Part shown: piece after piece, positions 1 through 8,649 of the stretch
How positions within the stretch are numbered: position 1 is the first letter of the stretch
How the letters are laid out: every line of letters starts with the position of its first letter
Assembly (NCBI GenBank): GCA_900320865.1
Contig: ONTT01000004.1
Coordinates: 1 to 64,000, forward strand
Length of the DNA: 64,000 nucleotides
Direction: 5' to 3'
Source of the DNA: an uncultured Bacteroidales bacterium
Lineage (GTDB): Bacteria; Bacteroidota; Bacteroidia; Bacteroidales; Paludibacteraceae
The notes under the pieces: generated by a model
The model's database searches: none
What the model was told of the DNA's origin: nothing
The model's input: only the letters and a program-made list of their open reading frames with translations
Translations under genes and position numbers: made by a program

Positions 1-67
1 AATTGAAAATGAGCCCGGTACAATACCGAACTCACTTTCAAAATCAAGTCAAATAGATTTAATAATC

Positions 68-87
68 TGTCCAACTTTTTGGGGTCA
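68..87. mobile_element. Possible terminal inverted repeat of an IS3-family element
   Basis: The 20 bases read, on the minus strand, TGACCCCAAAAAGTTGGACA. This resembles the terminal repeats of IS3/IS150-group insertion sequences as I remember them. The rest of the element would lie to the left, outside the window. One forward frame is open from base 2 to about 142 without a start codon and is not recognisable as transposase. Between this repeat and the promoter at 198 nothing else was seen. The partner repeat and transposase are not visible, so this is only a candidate. Confidence 0.4.
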
Positions 88-197
88 CCTCACGCGAGAC
101 CGCTCTTTTTGTCTTTCATTCTTTTATTTACTAAAATTCAACTAACTCCACTTATATGCGGGAAAATGACTTTTTTTAAAAATCACTATATATAGGT

Positions 198-229
198 ATT
201 GCATATGTCAAAAAAAAGCAGTAATTTTG
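198..229 (+). promoter_or_regulatory. Bacteroidota-type promoter of the feoB-like operon
   Basis: ATTG at 198-201 serves as the -33 box and TAATTTTG at 222-229 as the -7 box, with 20 nt between them. It lies about 60 nt upstream of the FeoB-like start. Confidence 0.8.
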
Positions 230-241
230 CAGCCCGGAACG

Positions 242-263
242 TCTTCCCGATGAAACGGGAAGA
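242..263 (+). promoter_or_regulatory. Hairpin in the 5' leader of the feoB-like gene
   Basis: A perfect 8-bp stem (TCTTCCCG with CGGGAAGA) closes a 6-nt loop in the transcribed leader, about 27 nt before the start codon. No U-run follows, so it is not an intrinsic terminator. A weaker GCCT/AGGC pairing follows just before the start. It matches no riboswitch class I recognise. Confidence 0.5.
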
Positions 264-289
264 GTGGCCTCCGCCGAGAAAGGCAAAAA

Positions 290-1975
290 ATGGTCAAAGA
301 AATGGTTCATAAAATAGCCGTCATTGGGCTGACGCAGAGCGGAAAGAGTTCCCTCACCCGGGCCTTGCAGCGCTTGGCCGATCAGGGCAAGCGGCCTTTC
401 CAGTTCACCGAGGTGCACAACCCCGATGAGTTGCATGGCCATGCCTTTGACGTCGTCCTCCAGGTAGTGGACTCCACCCGGCTGGAGGAATCGCTCATGC
501 TCACGCCGCATATCATCGACGAGCAGCAGAAAATTGTACTCGCCATTGGCAGGTATGACCTGCTCTTGAAGACGGACCACTCGCTCAACCTCCCTAAACT
601 GGAGCAACTGATTGGTGTACCTACCTGCCGCGTGTCCGTGCGCCTCAACTACGGTCTTCCGAACTGTTTGGACATCCTTGAGACCACCATCCGCAAACCG
701 GCTTCTACTGCGCACCCCATCTACCACCTTCGTGACCAGGGCGATGAGGATACCTATCGCGCGTACGTACACGGTATATTAACGGAAACGCTCACGCACG
801 CGAAGGACGACAAGCATCAGACAAGCTTGGAGCGCATCGATAAGGTGCTGACCAACCCTTGGCTCGGATTCCCGATCATGATGGCGATCCTCTATTTCGT
901 CTTCTGGTGTACTTTTACATTAGGCGCTTATCCGCAAGCCTGGATAGAAGGCGGTATCGATGCCATGAGCCAATGGTTATGGAGCCTGTTGACGCCTTCA
1001 TGGTGGTCGTCGTTGCTTATTGATGGCGTGCTGCAAGGCGTTGGCGCCGTACTGGCATTCCTGCCGAATATCATCATTCTCTTCTTCTTCATCTCGCTTA
1101 TGGAGGACTCCGGATATATGGCTCGTGAGGCATATATCATGGATACCATCATGCACCGCGTCGGTTTGCACGGCCGTAGTTTCATCCCGATGCTGATGGG
1201 CTTCGGGTGCAACGTACCGGCTATCATGGCGGCAAGAGATATCCAGAATCCCAAAGACCGCGTGCTGACCATGCTCATGGTGCCTTTCATGTCTTGTTCG
1301 GCACGGCTGCCGGTTTATATGCTTTTTGTCGATACCTTCTTCGAGCGCCACAAAGCTCTCGTCATGATCTCTCTCTACGCGATAGGTATCTGCCTGTCGG
1401 TTATTTTTGCAGTTATCATGAAGCGCACCAAGTGGTTCAAACAAGATAACGATGATACCGTAAACGAGTTGCCGGAGTTCCGTATCCCCAAGGCACGTAA
1501 TACCGCAGCGCATATTTGGGAACGCGTAGCGGACTACCTCCAGAAGATATGTACCGTCATCCTTTGGGCATCGATCATCATCTGGGCGCTTGAGTATTTC
1601 CCGACGCAAGACCTCAACGACCTCGAGCACTCGTATCTGGCATCCATCGGACAGTTCGTTGCACCCCTTTTGGAGCCGCTCGGCTTCGACTGGAAGATGT
1701 CGGTTTGTCTCTTGACGGGCCTTCCGGCCAAAGAAGCCATCGTCTCGACGCTCGCTATCCTCTATGGTGGCGATATCAGTGCCGCCGGCTTCACCCCGCT
1801 CACCGCCTTCAGCTTCATGCTCTTTGTGCTGCTCTACTTCCCCTGCGTGGCAACCATCGCTACCCTGCATCGCGAAGCCGGCAAAAAATGGGCTTGGTTC
1901 ACCGTCTTCCACTCCCTCGCCCTCGCCTGGCTCGTCTCCTTCCTCGTCTATCAAATAGGCAGCCTAATCATATAA
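290..1975 (+). CDS. feoB: FeoB-like metal permease with reduced GTPase domain
   Basis: A polytopic inner-membrane transporter of the FeoB family, which takes up ferrous iron. The 561-aa protein has a P-loop (GLTQSGKS, residues 13-20). The region between the P-loop and residue 55 is too short to hold switch I or the DxxG switch II motif. The usual NxxD guanine motif is replaced by GRYD (87-90). The membrane core is intact: Gate 1 GFGCNVPAI (304-312), SCSARLPVY (335-343) and GLPAKEAI (477-484). Typical Bacteroidota FeoB proteins are about 800 aa and carry a fused FeoA; this one has none. An in-frame ATG at 302 is an alternative start. The next gene, 7 nt downstream, encodes a secreted CxxC metal-binding protein, so the substrate may not be Fe2+ (inference). 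Confidence 0.85.
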   Translation: MVKEMVHKIAVIGLTQSGKSSLTRALQRLADQGKRPFQFTEVHNPDELHGHAFDVVLQVVDSTRLEESLMLTPHIIDEQQKIVLAIGRYDLLLKTDHSLNLPKLEQLIGVPTCRVSVRLNYGLPNCLDILETTIRKPASTAHPIYHLRDQGDEDTYRAYVHGILTETLTHAKDDKHQTSLERIDKVLTNPWLGFPIMMAILYFVFWCTFTLGAYPQAWIEGGIDAMSQWLWSLLTPSWWSSLLIDGVLQGVGAVLAFLPNIIILFFFISLMEDSGYMAREAYIMDTIMHRVGLHGRSFIPMLMGFGCNVPAIMAARDIQNPKDRVLTMLMVPFMSCSARLPVYMLFVDTFFERHKALVMISLYAIGICLSVIFAVIMKRTKWFKQDNDDTVNELPEFRIPKARNTAAHIWERVADYLQKICTVILWASIIIWALEYFPTQDLNDLEHSYLASIGQFVAPLLEPLGFDWKMSVCLLTGLPAKEAIVSTLAILYGGDISAAGFTPLTAFSFMLFVLLYFPCVATIATLHREAGKKWAWFTVFHSLALAWLVSFLVYQIGSLII

Positions 1976-1982
1976 TTTTAAC

Positions 1983-2363
1983 ATGAAAAAATATCTTTTA
2001 TTATTTGTCTGTATTCTGTATTCCGTACTCTGTACTCCTCTGTTCGCAAAGGCAAACAAACAGGTTGTTGTTCTTTCGGTAGACATCCACTGCCAGGGCT
2101 GTATTGACAAAATCATGAAGAATATAGCGTTTGAGAAAGGCGTGAAAGATCTCGTTTGCGACCTTGACACCAAGACGGTAACGGTTACTTACGACGCCAA
2201 TAAAACGGACGTGCCGGCGCTTCTCGAAGCATTCAAGAAGATCAACAAACCTGCTACGGTGAAAGAAACGGTCTCTAAGGACCCTAAAGACCTTAACGCC
2301 CCTAAGGACTCTAAGAACCGCCCTTCCACCGACGCCAACACAGGCGCATCCACTCCTTATTAA
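1983..2363 (+). CDS. Secreted heavy-metal-associated (HMA) domain protein
   Basis: A 126-aa protein with an N-terminal signal peptide (residues 1-22, hydrophobic core ending PLFA) and one ferredoxin-like HMA fold. The metal site is HCQGC, with C37 and C40 forming the CxxC pair that binds Cu+ or Zn2+ in this family. The beta-alpha-beta pattern continues to about residue 92. After that comes a low-complexity Lys/Asp/Pro tail. It starts 7 nt after the FeoB-like permease and ends before a terminator, so the two form an operon. A periplasmic metal carrier or sensor for the neighbouring permease is inferred from position. Confidence 0.8.
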   Translation: MKKYLLLFVCILYSVLCTPLFAKANKQVVVLSVDIHCQGCIDKIMKNIAFEKGVKDLVCDLDTKTVTVTYDANKTDVPALLEAFKKINKPATVKETVSKDPKDLNAPKDSKNRPSTDANTGASTPY

Positions 2364-2368
2364 GTACA

Positions 2369-2384
2369 TGCGCGCATGCGCGCA
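2369..2384. repeat. 16-bp alternating purine-pyrimidine palindrome
   Basis: TGCGCGCATGCGCGCA is a perfect palindrome with strict purine/pyrimidine alternation, placed 6 nt after the HMA gene stop and 4 nt before the terminator. It could form Z-DNA or a strong hairpin in the transcript. Confidence 0.6.
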
Positions 2385-2387
2385 CAA

Positions 2388-2424
2388 CAAAAAACAGACG
2401 CCCGTCGGACGTCTGTTTTTTTTG
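2388..2424. terminator. Rho-independent terminator between converging units
   Basis: The stem ACAGACG/CGTCTGT (2394-2400 with 2410-2416) is flanked by an A-run on the left and a T-run on the right. It can therefore stop transcription from both the HMA gene (plus) and gap (minus). Confidence 0.85.
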
Positions 2425-2441
2425 CATCAAGTTCCGCATGG

Positions 2442-3455
2442 CTAAGCGCCTGCGGAGGCTCTCCGCTTACTTGAGTTCAGCGAGATATTTAATGGTGCGA
2501 ACCATCTGGCTGGTGTAGCTGTTCTCGTTGTCGTACCAGCTAACAACCTGTACCTGATAGGTATCCTCGTCGATCTTAGCAACCATAGTCTGGGTAGCAG
2601 AGCAGCCTTCATAGCTGCATTGATACCCTCTTTGGTGATGTCTTTACCCTTAACAACTGCAACCAGGATAGTGGTAGAACCGGTCGGAGTCGGAACACGC
2701 TGTGCGCTACCGATCAACTTACCGTTCAGCTCCGGAATTACCAAACCGATAGCCTTAGCAGCACCGGTGCTGTTCGGAACGATGTTCTGAGCACCTGCAC
2801 GGCTACGACGCAGATCACCCTTACGTTGCGGACCGTCCAGAATCATCTGGTCACCCGTATAAGCGTGGATCGTGCTCATAATACCACTCTGGATCGGAGC
2901 GTATTTGTGCAGAGCAGCTGCCATCGGAGCGAGACAGTTGGTCGTACAAGAAGCAGCGGAGATAACTTTATCAGCCGGAGTCAGAGTCTTGTGGTTTACA
3001 TTGTAAACGATGGTCGGAAGATCGTTACCTGCCGGAGCGGAGATAACAACTTTCTTTGCACCTGCCTGGATATGAGCCTCAGCTTTTGCCTTGCTGGTAT
3101 AGAAACCGGTGCACTCCAATACTACATCGATACCCAGCTCACCCCAAGGCAGCTCAGCTGCGTTCGGCTTAGCGTAGATAGTGATCTCCTTGCCGTCCAC
3201 AGTGATCGAACCCGGAGTAACGACGGTCTTACCATCCTCAGCGAGAACAGCGTCTTTGTAAGCTACAGTGTGCTTGCACTCACCGAACTTGCCTGCGAAA
3301 CCACCCTGAGCGGTGTCGTACTTCAGAAGGTGAGCCAACATCTTTGGGCTGGTCAAGTCGTTGATCGCAACTACCTCATAACCCTCAGCTTCGAACATCT
3401 GACGGAAAGCCAGACGACCAATACGGCCAAAGCCGTTAATTGCTACTTTTGTCAT
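2442..3455 (-). CDS. gap: Glyceraldehyde-3-phosphate dehydrogenase, 3' end out of frame
   Basis: Glycolytic GAPDH, which oxidises glyceraldehyde-3-phosphate with NAD+. It has the Rossmann motif NGFGRIG near residue 7 and the catalytic segment [10 protein letters not shown] with Cys170. After residue 285 (INAAMKAA) the frame is lost and the last 52 residues are not GAPDH-like. The normal C-terminus, from ATQT through SWYDNENSY to LAELK, is present in another frame and would stop at 2467. About 27 codons that lie before ATQT in relatives, around a GYNEDE-like segment, are missing. The sequence therefore shows an internal deletion whose length is not a multiple of three, or an assembly error. 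It is the only GAPDH gene in the window and has a strong promoter, which favours an assembly or population artefact. Confidence 0.85.
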   Translation of the reverse strand: MTKVAINGFGRIGRLAFRQMFEAEGYEVVAINDLTSPKMLAHLLKYDTAQGGFAGKFGECKHTVAYKDAVLAEDGKTVVTPGSITVDGKEITIYAKPNAAELPWGELGIDVVLECTGFYTSKAKAEAHIQAGAKKVVISAPAGNDLPTIVYNVNHKTLTPADKVISAASCTTNCLAPMAAALHKYAPIQSGIMSTIHAYTGDQMILDGPQRKGDLRRSRAGAQNIVPNSTGAAKAIGLVIPELNGKLIGSAQRVPTPTGSTTILVAVVKGKDITKEGINAAMKAALLPRLWLLRSTRIPIRYRLLAGTTTRTATPARWFAPLNISLNSSKRRASAGA

Positions 3456-3478
3456 AATTGTGAAAAAAATTTATTAGT

Positions 3479-3490
3479 TATTGTACAATA
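3479..3490. promoter_or_regulatory. Palindrome in the gap leader
   Basis: TATTGTACAATA is a perfect 12-bp palindrome, 24 nt upstream of the gap start and inside the transcribed leader. It could be an operator or a leader structure. No regulator can be named. Confidence 0.3.
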
Positions 3491-3541
3491 TTTGTTTGTT
3501 TTTTTGTTTCCTCAAGGGCGGTTCTGGAGCCGTACCCCTCG

Positions 3542-3584
3542 ACCTTTGCGGCTGCAAAGGTAGTGTTTTTTTTTGATATACAAA
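3542..3584 (-). promoter_or_regulatory. gap promoter overlapping an inverted repeat
   Basis: On the minus strand the -7 box TACCTTTG is at 3562-3555 and a -33 TTTG is at 3584-3581, 18 nt apart. The -7 box is the left arm of an inverted repeat (ACCTTTGC with GCAAAGGT, 3542-3561). The same inverted repeat occurs in the same position at the promoter of the 981-aa surface protein (16609-16628). Confidence 0.75.
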
Positions 3585-3668
3585 AATAAATCGTCAAAAA
3601 ATCTTTATTTTGCTATCTATTTTTTGCAAAAAGCCCCTAATCCACTAATCCGCTAACCCATTAATCCT

Positions 3669-4082
3669 TTATTTCCTTCCAAAGTCCGCCGGAATCTCAC
3701 CCCACGCTTTTGTGTCCCATTTATATATCGGCGTCGTCCATGTGTTGTCATGCAGCCACATCTCCGCCTTGCGAACCATATGAAACAGATCCTGATTCTT
3801 GGCGTTCCATTCAATCTTCGTCTTGCAGCGTTTCTGACGCAACCAAGCAAGCGCCGTGACGCTATCTGTATAAATCACCCAATTGAGGTTATACTTCTTG
3901 ATATAGGCAAGTCCCAGCACTAACGCCAGGAACTCGCCTATGTTATTCGTTCCTTCCGGGAATGGACCACGGTGAAAAACCTCCGTACCTGTATCGGCTA
4001 TCACTCCGCGGAACTCCATCACACCGGGGTTCCCGCTGCAGGCTGCATCAACGGCCAGGGCTGGTAAAATCGGTTTACTCAT
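3669..4082 (-). CDS. rnhA: Ribonuclease H (type HI family)
   Basis: Degrades the RNA strand of RNA-DNA hybrids. The 137-aa protein has all four carboxylates of the family: D12 (VDAACSGNPG), E50 (NNIGEF), D73 (YTDS) and D133 (WGEIPADF). It is the short form, without the N-terminal viroplasmin-like domain found in many Bacteroidota RNases H. The ATG at 4082 is chosen. A TTG at 4088 would add two residues. The start lies inside the end of the 1520-aa surface protein gene (stop 4077-4075), an 8-nt overlap, so it is translated from the same mRNA. Confidence 0.85.
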   Translation of the reverse strand: MSKPILPALAVDAACSGNPGVMEFRGVIADTGTEVFHRGPFPEGTNNIGEFLALVLGLAYIKKYNLNWVIYTDSVTALAWLRQKRCKTKIEWNAKNQDLFHMVRKAEMWLHDNTWTTPIYKWDTKAWGEIPADFGRK

Positions 4083-7000
4083 GAACAACCATTTTAGTTG
4101 TGATACGCTTGCCTTCGATCTCCGTCACTACGATATAAACGCCGCGACCAAAGGTACCCGAAACAGGACGACCCATCGTATCATAGATACCAATCACCTG
4201 CGAGGCCCCGCCTGTTGTCACAGTTCTACTCGGCGTCACTTCGTCGAAGGTCTGCGGGCAAGTGATCAAGGTCTTTCCGTCCGTGGTCGTCAAACGACAT
4301 TGATAGAGTATCGAGGTGCCACTCAGTCCATTCGGGTCATAGAGACTTTGTTGTGTCTCACCCGTCAGTTCCACTCCGTCCGCTAACCATTGATAGCCCA
4401 CATAGCGGTTTTCCTTGTTGCTCACGAAGAGTACATCGGTCCACTTGCTGTACATCTGACCCGAGATGGCGATAGTGAAAGAGACCGTGTTGGTGCTCTC
4501 GCAAAGCCCGCCTTCGCTTGTAGTGATAGTAGCAGAGTAATCTCCCGCTTCCATCGATGTCAACGAGAAGACGATGTCCGTGCCTTCTACCGCACCTGCA
4601 TAGTGCGCACCGTTGACCGCCACATCATATGTATCCGGTGCTCCGGCAGAAATCGTGAACGGGATACGAATCTCACTCGCACTATCGCACGTCAAAGCTA
4701 CTGTACCCACAGCAATACGCGGCGTAGCTTTGACGGAGAGATAGAGCGAGTCATGGAGTGTGCCGTATTCATACTCGCCCACTGCCGGCGTATGGATATC
4801 AAACCCATGGTCGGTATAACTCTCGCCTTCGCAGATCGTCTCCCGCCAGATATTGCATACAGGTGCGGGTGCAGCATCGAACGCATCAGACGGCACCGGC
4901 GTACAAGCCGTTGCATCTTCATACCTGGCGCCGATGACCAGTCCGGTAGCACCGATATTTTCCAATGTAAGCGGTACTACAGTCTGCATACCGGTGGCAG
5001 TAACGGTAGCATCCGCAGCTCCCGAGAGAACGATATTCTTGCCTGTTGCGTCGTACGGCGTTTTGATTGTCACAGTGAGGTTGTAATTTTTTGACCCGCA
5101 CACCAGTGCAGTAGGATCCACCGCTACCTCTACGGAAGTGATTTTCGGAGAGAAGGGCGCTACATCCAGTGTATGCGTACTATCGCAACTATTCGGTCCG
5201 TCAAAGGCTACATATAACGTATGCACCTTGCCGTCCGCCGGAATACCTTCAAAAGTAAGACCTGTCAGGTGCTGCTCGCCCTTGTCTTTCTCCGTGATAG
5301 ACTGACTCTTGGCGGTCATTCCGTCAACACGATAGGTCAAGTTTCCTTGCTGGTAGGTATAGTCCAAATCAAAAGTCAGTGTTGTCGTCTCATCGTCACA
5401 ACCGGGGGTAGAGTAACTGAAATTCCTGATATCCAAGCTTGGTGCTCCCGGAAGATCAAAAGCATCAGACGGGAATGTGCATGCAGGCGCATCTGCATAA
5501 GCAGCATTGATCACTTTGGTTCCGGCTGCATCGTGTAAGGTAATGGTGGCAGAAGCAGTGCTTCCGGATATAGTCAGTTCCTTACTTCGGGCGGTACCTT
5601 CGTCTTCGTAAGTCAAGGTGACTTTCTTCCCGTCCGCCGGATAAGGAGTGGTGACGGTTACGGTAGCGTTATAACTTGTGCCGTGACAAGCCAGTCCCTC
5701 CGGAACGCCACTCACAACCACTGACTGCAAAGCCGGAGTGAAAGGACAAGCCGGGAGGGTATACTCTTTCGTACAACTATTCGGTCCGTCGAACGTCACA
5801 TGCAATTTGCGTGTGTTGCCGTCCGCCGGGATGCCTTCAAAAGCAAGTTTTGTGAGATGTTGCTCGCTCTTAGAGGTGGTGATAGTGCGGGTTGAGTCTC
5901 CACTCAAACCTTCAATGCTATAATGCAAAGTACCTTGCTGATAGGTATAATCCAAATCAAAAGTCAGTGTGGTCGTCAAATCGGTACATCCCGGTGTGGA
6001 GAAAGTAAAGTTCTTGCTCAAGGCGCTCGGCGTGACAGGTGCTTCAGGCAGCGTATAGTCAGCAATCGGACATCCGTGCGTGCCGCTGAAGTTGACATTC
6101 AGTTTATGATTAGCCAATCCATCGGCGGCAACTCCCGGGATGACAAGCGTCACCTCTTTCTCGTCATCGCTATCGGCAGTGAACGAACCGGAAACAGACG
6201 TACCTCCATCCACGTTGGCTGTCAAAGTTCCGTTCTGATTGGTATAAGCGATGACGGCTGTGAGGGTGACAGTAGCGGCGTCGCATGCCACTTCTCCCCA
6301 AGTGACTGATTTGACGGAGATAGCAGGGACAGCCCGCGCATTATAGACATAGGTGGAAGGCGCATCGGTCTTCACCACGCCATCGTTAAAATAGACGGTG
6401 AGCGTATGATCGGCATTATCAACCGGCTGATCCTTCAGTACGCCTGTGTACGACGTAGCATTATCACCTATCTCGCTATGCGGAATCTTAGCCAGCAGGG
6501 TAGTACCCTCATAGATATAGAGGTCTCCGCGCGGATTGGTGAAGTTTACGGTGAAATCCACATCCGCTACCGTTGTCCCGCATCCTATGGGTTGACGCTG
6601 GGCGAAAGTAGCACTATGGATAGCACATGCTATATATTTCACAGGGAAAATCTCATATCCCGCGATATTGGAAGAACTGGCGGTGATTGCCTCGAAACGG
6701 ATATCATCGAGCGCAAAGTCGTTTCCGATATTTTTGTTACTGGTGTTCTTATTGATCACACGTAGTGCTACATTCGTACTGGAGGTGGTAGGAGTAGCGA
6801 TAGAGGACAATCCGTGCCAGCGGTTGTCTTTATAATTGCCGAGGTTGATCTCTCCGCCTAAGTTGCTCCATGTAGAACCTCCGTTGTAACTGATCTGGAA
6901 CTGCAGTCGCGCGCCGTTGTTCATCTGATAGAAAGCGTTGACATTCGCTACCCAGAAAGAGAAGAGGTAACTTATGCCTTTCTGCACTTTCAGTTTCGGA

Positions 7001-8637
7001 TTATTCGTGCCGGATTTGGCAATCCATGCCGCTTGATCCTCTACATTCGTAGTGACCTTGGAGTCAAAGAGTCCGAAATATTCTCCTTCGTGCGCTTTCA
7101 CGGAATTATAGGTGTGATAGAAAGTGTACGAATCTTTGACAATAGCGTAACCTCCGGATGCGTCCGTATGCGAGTCATAGTAATTATTGACCGCATCGCC
7201 CATCCCCCAGTAATCATACTTGCTCTCCAAGTTATCTTTTGTCTCAAAAGTACCATTGGTGATGAGGTTGCCTTCCGGCGTAGGAGGATCATTGGTGGCG
7301 AGGAAATAATAGGTTATAGTAGTAGCCTCTGAAGGTGCATCAAAAGTGATGTTTCTATTATCCGACGAAGTACCGATAATCGTATCATTATTGGCAGAGT
7401 TCGTCCACATGAAATAGGTGGAAGTCTGGTTATCCGGCGTCAGTTTGACATCCACTTCGGTGAATCGGGTGAGGTTCTGATCGCCCTCAGTCCCGGTAGT
7501 CGTGTGGGTCTCGGGATTCTTAACAGGCGGCTCTACCGTAACCTGACAGGATGCCTCGCATCCGCTGCCTTCAAGGAACTTGGCATAGAGCGTATAGGTC
7601 TTCTTGGACGAAGCATCCAAACCTTTCAGACGGAAGGTCTGCGGAGTCTCGATATCTGCATTCTCAATAATCAATGTATCCACATCCGGACACCATATTT
7701 GCAGTTTTCCGGCATTCTTCTTGTCGTCAAAAGCTACTACGCCGTTCACCGCACTGGTCCTGTCTGTTACATTAGCATCTGCCGCTACAGCAACAAACGA
7801 AGTGATCTTACATGCACCCGGTGCTCCTTCCGAGCAATCCTGATTAATCCGCACACGTATTAGCCTGCACATGGAAGGACGACTGGCCTGTAGGAAATAA
7901 TAGACATCGGAATTGACTCCGCCTAAAGTCACGGACAGGGCGATGTGCCCCCTGTCCTCAGTCGTGTACCATTCGCTTTGGTCCAGACGTGTCCAGGTGT
8001 TGTTCTCATATTTGAACCATGAGTGGCAATAGGTGTTTTCATAATCATAGTTTTTCGCTTGCAGCACATATTGTGTGCCAGCAGCTTCCTTACAAATCTG
8101 CTCGTCCTCATACTCCCATGTGGCCGGACTTCCCGAAGGAGCAGGGGCTACATATTCCCAGTTGGCACCGTTTTTGTCTCCGCCGTCGTTATAATAGAAA
8201 TTCTGGATGTAGTTCTGCTCGCGCATCTTCTTTTCGGAGCCCTCGTAATAATAGAACCATATATCTCCCGTTTGATGGGTTACTGTTCCCCAACTCGGGT
8301 TCGCGGAGGAGTGACGCGTCAGGATCACATACTCCCAGTCGCCGGCGGGTGCCTCTACGTACCAAACGGAACCCTGGTATTGCTTGACCTGTGTACTCCA
8401 TGCATTGGTAGAACCACGGAAAAAATACGCATAGTTATAATTATTCGTGGTAGCGTACCAGCCGTATTTCAAATCGCCTCCGGCATCTTTCACGCTTTGT
8501 GCCTCCATGTTGATATACAAGCGTTCGCCTTTGTCAAAGATGCGTGCCTGCATACTTGTAGCAGCCAGTAAGGCAACTAACAATATATATATTCGTGTTG
8601 TCTTTGTCATAAAGGCACGATTAACTTCGTTTTTCAT
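4075..8637 (-). CDS. Large T9SS-type surface protein with Ig-like repeats (cargo P1)
   Basis: A 1520-aa exported protein. The start at 8637 is preceded by an ideal Shine-Dalgarno (AAGGAGG, 7-nt spacing) that begins at the stop codon of the upstream barrel gene. The signal peptide core is at about residues 15-30. A jelly-roll, carbohydrate-binding-like domain lies at about 455-655 and ends in the FALDDIRF motif. Alternating Ig-like repeats of roughly 90-100 aa follow, with recurring motifs TTTLTFDLDYTYQQG, FEGIPADG and FDGPNSC. Next come a degenerate ICEGESY module, a pre-CTD module (YSKWTDVLF...YQWLADG) from about residue 1390, and a C-terminal sorting domain (MGRPV, GVYIV, KMVV). The likely location is the cell surface, via T9SS. 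The ligand is unknown. Confidence 0.8.
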   Translation of the reverse strand: MKNEVNRAFMTKTTRIYILLVALLAATSMQARIFDKGERLYINMEAQSVKDAGGDLKYGWYATTNNYNYAYFFRGSTNAWSTQVKQYQGSVWYVEAPAGDWEYVILTRHSSANPSWGTVTHQTGDIWFYYYEGSEKKMREQNYIQNFYYNDGGDKNGANWEYVAPAPSGSPATWEYEDEQICKEAAGTQYVLQAKNYDYENTYCHSWFKYENNTWTRLDQSEWYTTEDRGHIALSVTLGGVNSDVYYFLQASRPSMCRLIRVRINQDCSEGAPGACKITSFVAVAADANVTDRTSAVNGVVAFDDKKNAGKLQIWCPDVDTLIIENADIETPQTFRLKGLDASSKKTYTLYAKFLEGSGCEASCQVTVEPPVKNPETHTTTGTEGDQNLTRFTEVDVKLTPDNQTSTYFMWTNSANNDTIIGTSSDNRNITFDAPSEATTITYYFLATNDPPTPEGNLITNGTFETKDNLESKYDYWGMGDAVNNYYDSHTDASGGYAIVKDSYTFYHTYNSVKAHEGEYFGLFDSKVTTNVEDQAAWIAKSGTNNPKLKVQKGISYLFSFWVANVNAFYQMNNGARLQFQISYNGGSTWSNLGGEINLGNYKDNRWHGLSSIATPTTSSTNVALRVINKNTSNKNIGNDFALDDIRFEAITASSSNIAGYEIFPVKYIACAIHSATFAQRQPIGCGTTVADVDFTVNFTNPRGDLYIYEGTTLLAKIPHSEIGDNATSYTGVLKDQPVDNADHTLTVYFNDGVVKTDAPSTYVYNARAVPAISVKSVTWGEVACDAATVTLTAVIAYTNQNGTLTANVDGGTSVSGSFTADSDDEKEVTLVIPGVAADGLANHKLNVNFSGTHGCPIADYTLPEAPVTPSALSKNFTFSTPGCTDLTTTLTFDLDYTYQQGTLHYSIEGLSGDSTRTITTSKSEQHLTKLAFEGIPADGNTRKLHVTFDGPNSCTKEYTLPACPFTPALQSVVVSGVPEGLACHGTSYNATVTVTTPYPADGKKVTLTYEDEGTARSKELTISGSTASATITLHDAAGTKVINAAYADAPACTFPSDAFDLPGAPSLDIRNFSYSTPGCDDETTTLTFDLDYTYQQGNLTYRVDGMTAKSQSITEKDKGEQHLTGLTFEGIPADGKVHTLYVAFDGPNSCDSTHTLDVAPFSPKITSVEVAVDPTALVCGSKNYNLTVTIKTPYDATGKNIVLSGAADATVTATGMQTVVPLTLENIGATGLVIGARYEDATACTPVPSDAFDAAPAPVCNIWRETICEGESYTDHGFDIHTPAVGEYEYGTLHDSLYLSVKATPRIAVGTVALTCDSASEIRIPFTISAGAPDTYDVAVNGAHYAGAVEGTDIVFSLTSMEAGDYSATITTSEGGLCESTNTVSFTIAISGQMYSKWTDVLFVSNKENRYVGYQWLADGVELTGETQQSLYDPNGLSGTSILYQCRLTTTDGKTLITCPQTFDEVTPSRTVTTGGASQVIGIYDTMGRPVSGTFGRGVYIVVTEIEGKRITTKMVVHE

Positions 8638-8649
8638 AGTTTGTCCTCC

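Noticed and set aside
1207-1986. Alternative plus-strand frames inside the feoB-like gene
   Set aside because: They overlap the permease core motifs in another frame and have no family resemblance.
4087-4470. P1 C-terminus as a lipoprotein or LPXTG anchor
   Set aside because: There is no lipobox or LPXTG. The Gly-Val-Tyr and Lys-Met-Val-Val strands fit a T9SS-type sorting domain.
5300-7000. Long plus-strand frames opposite cargo P1
   Set aside because: They are antisense shadows of the Thr/Ser-rich minus-strand gene, with no signal, domain or promoter.
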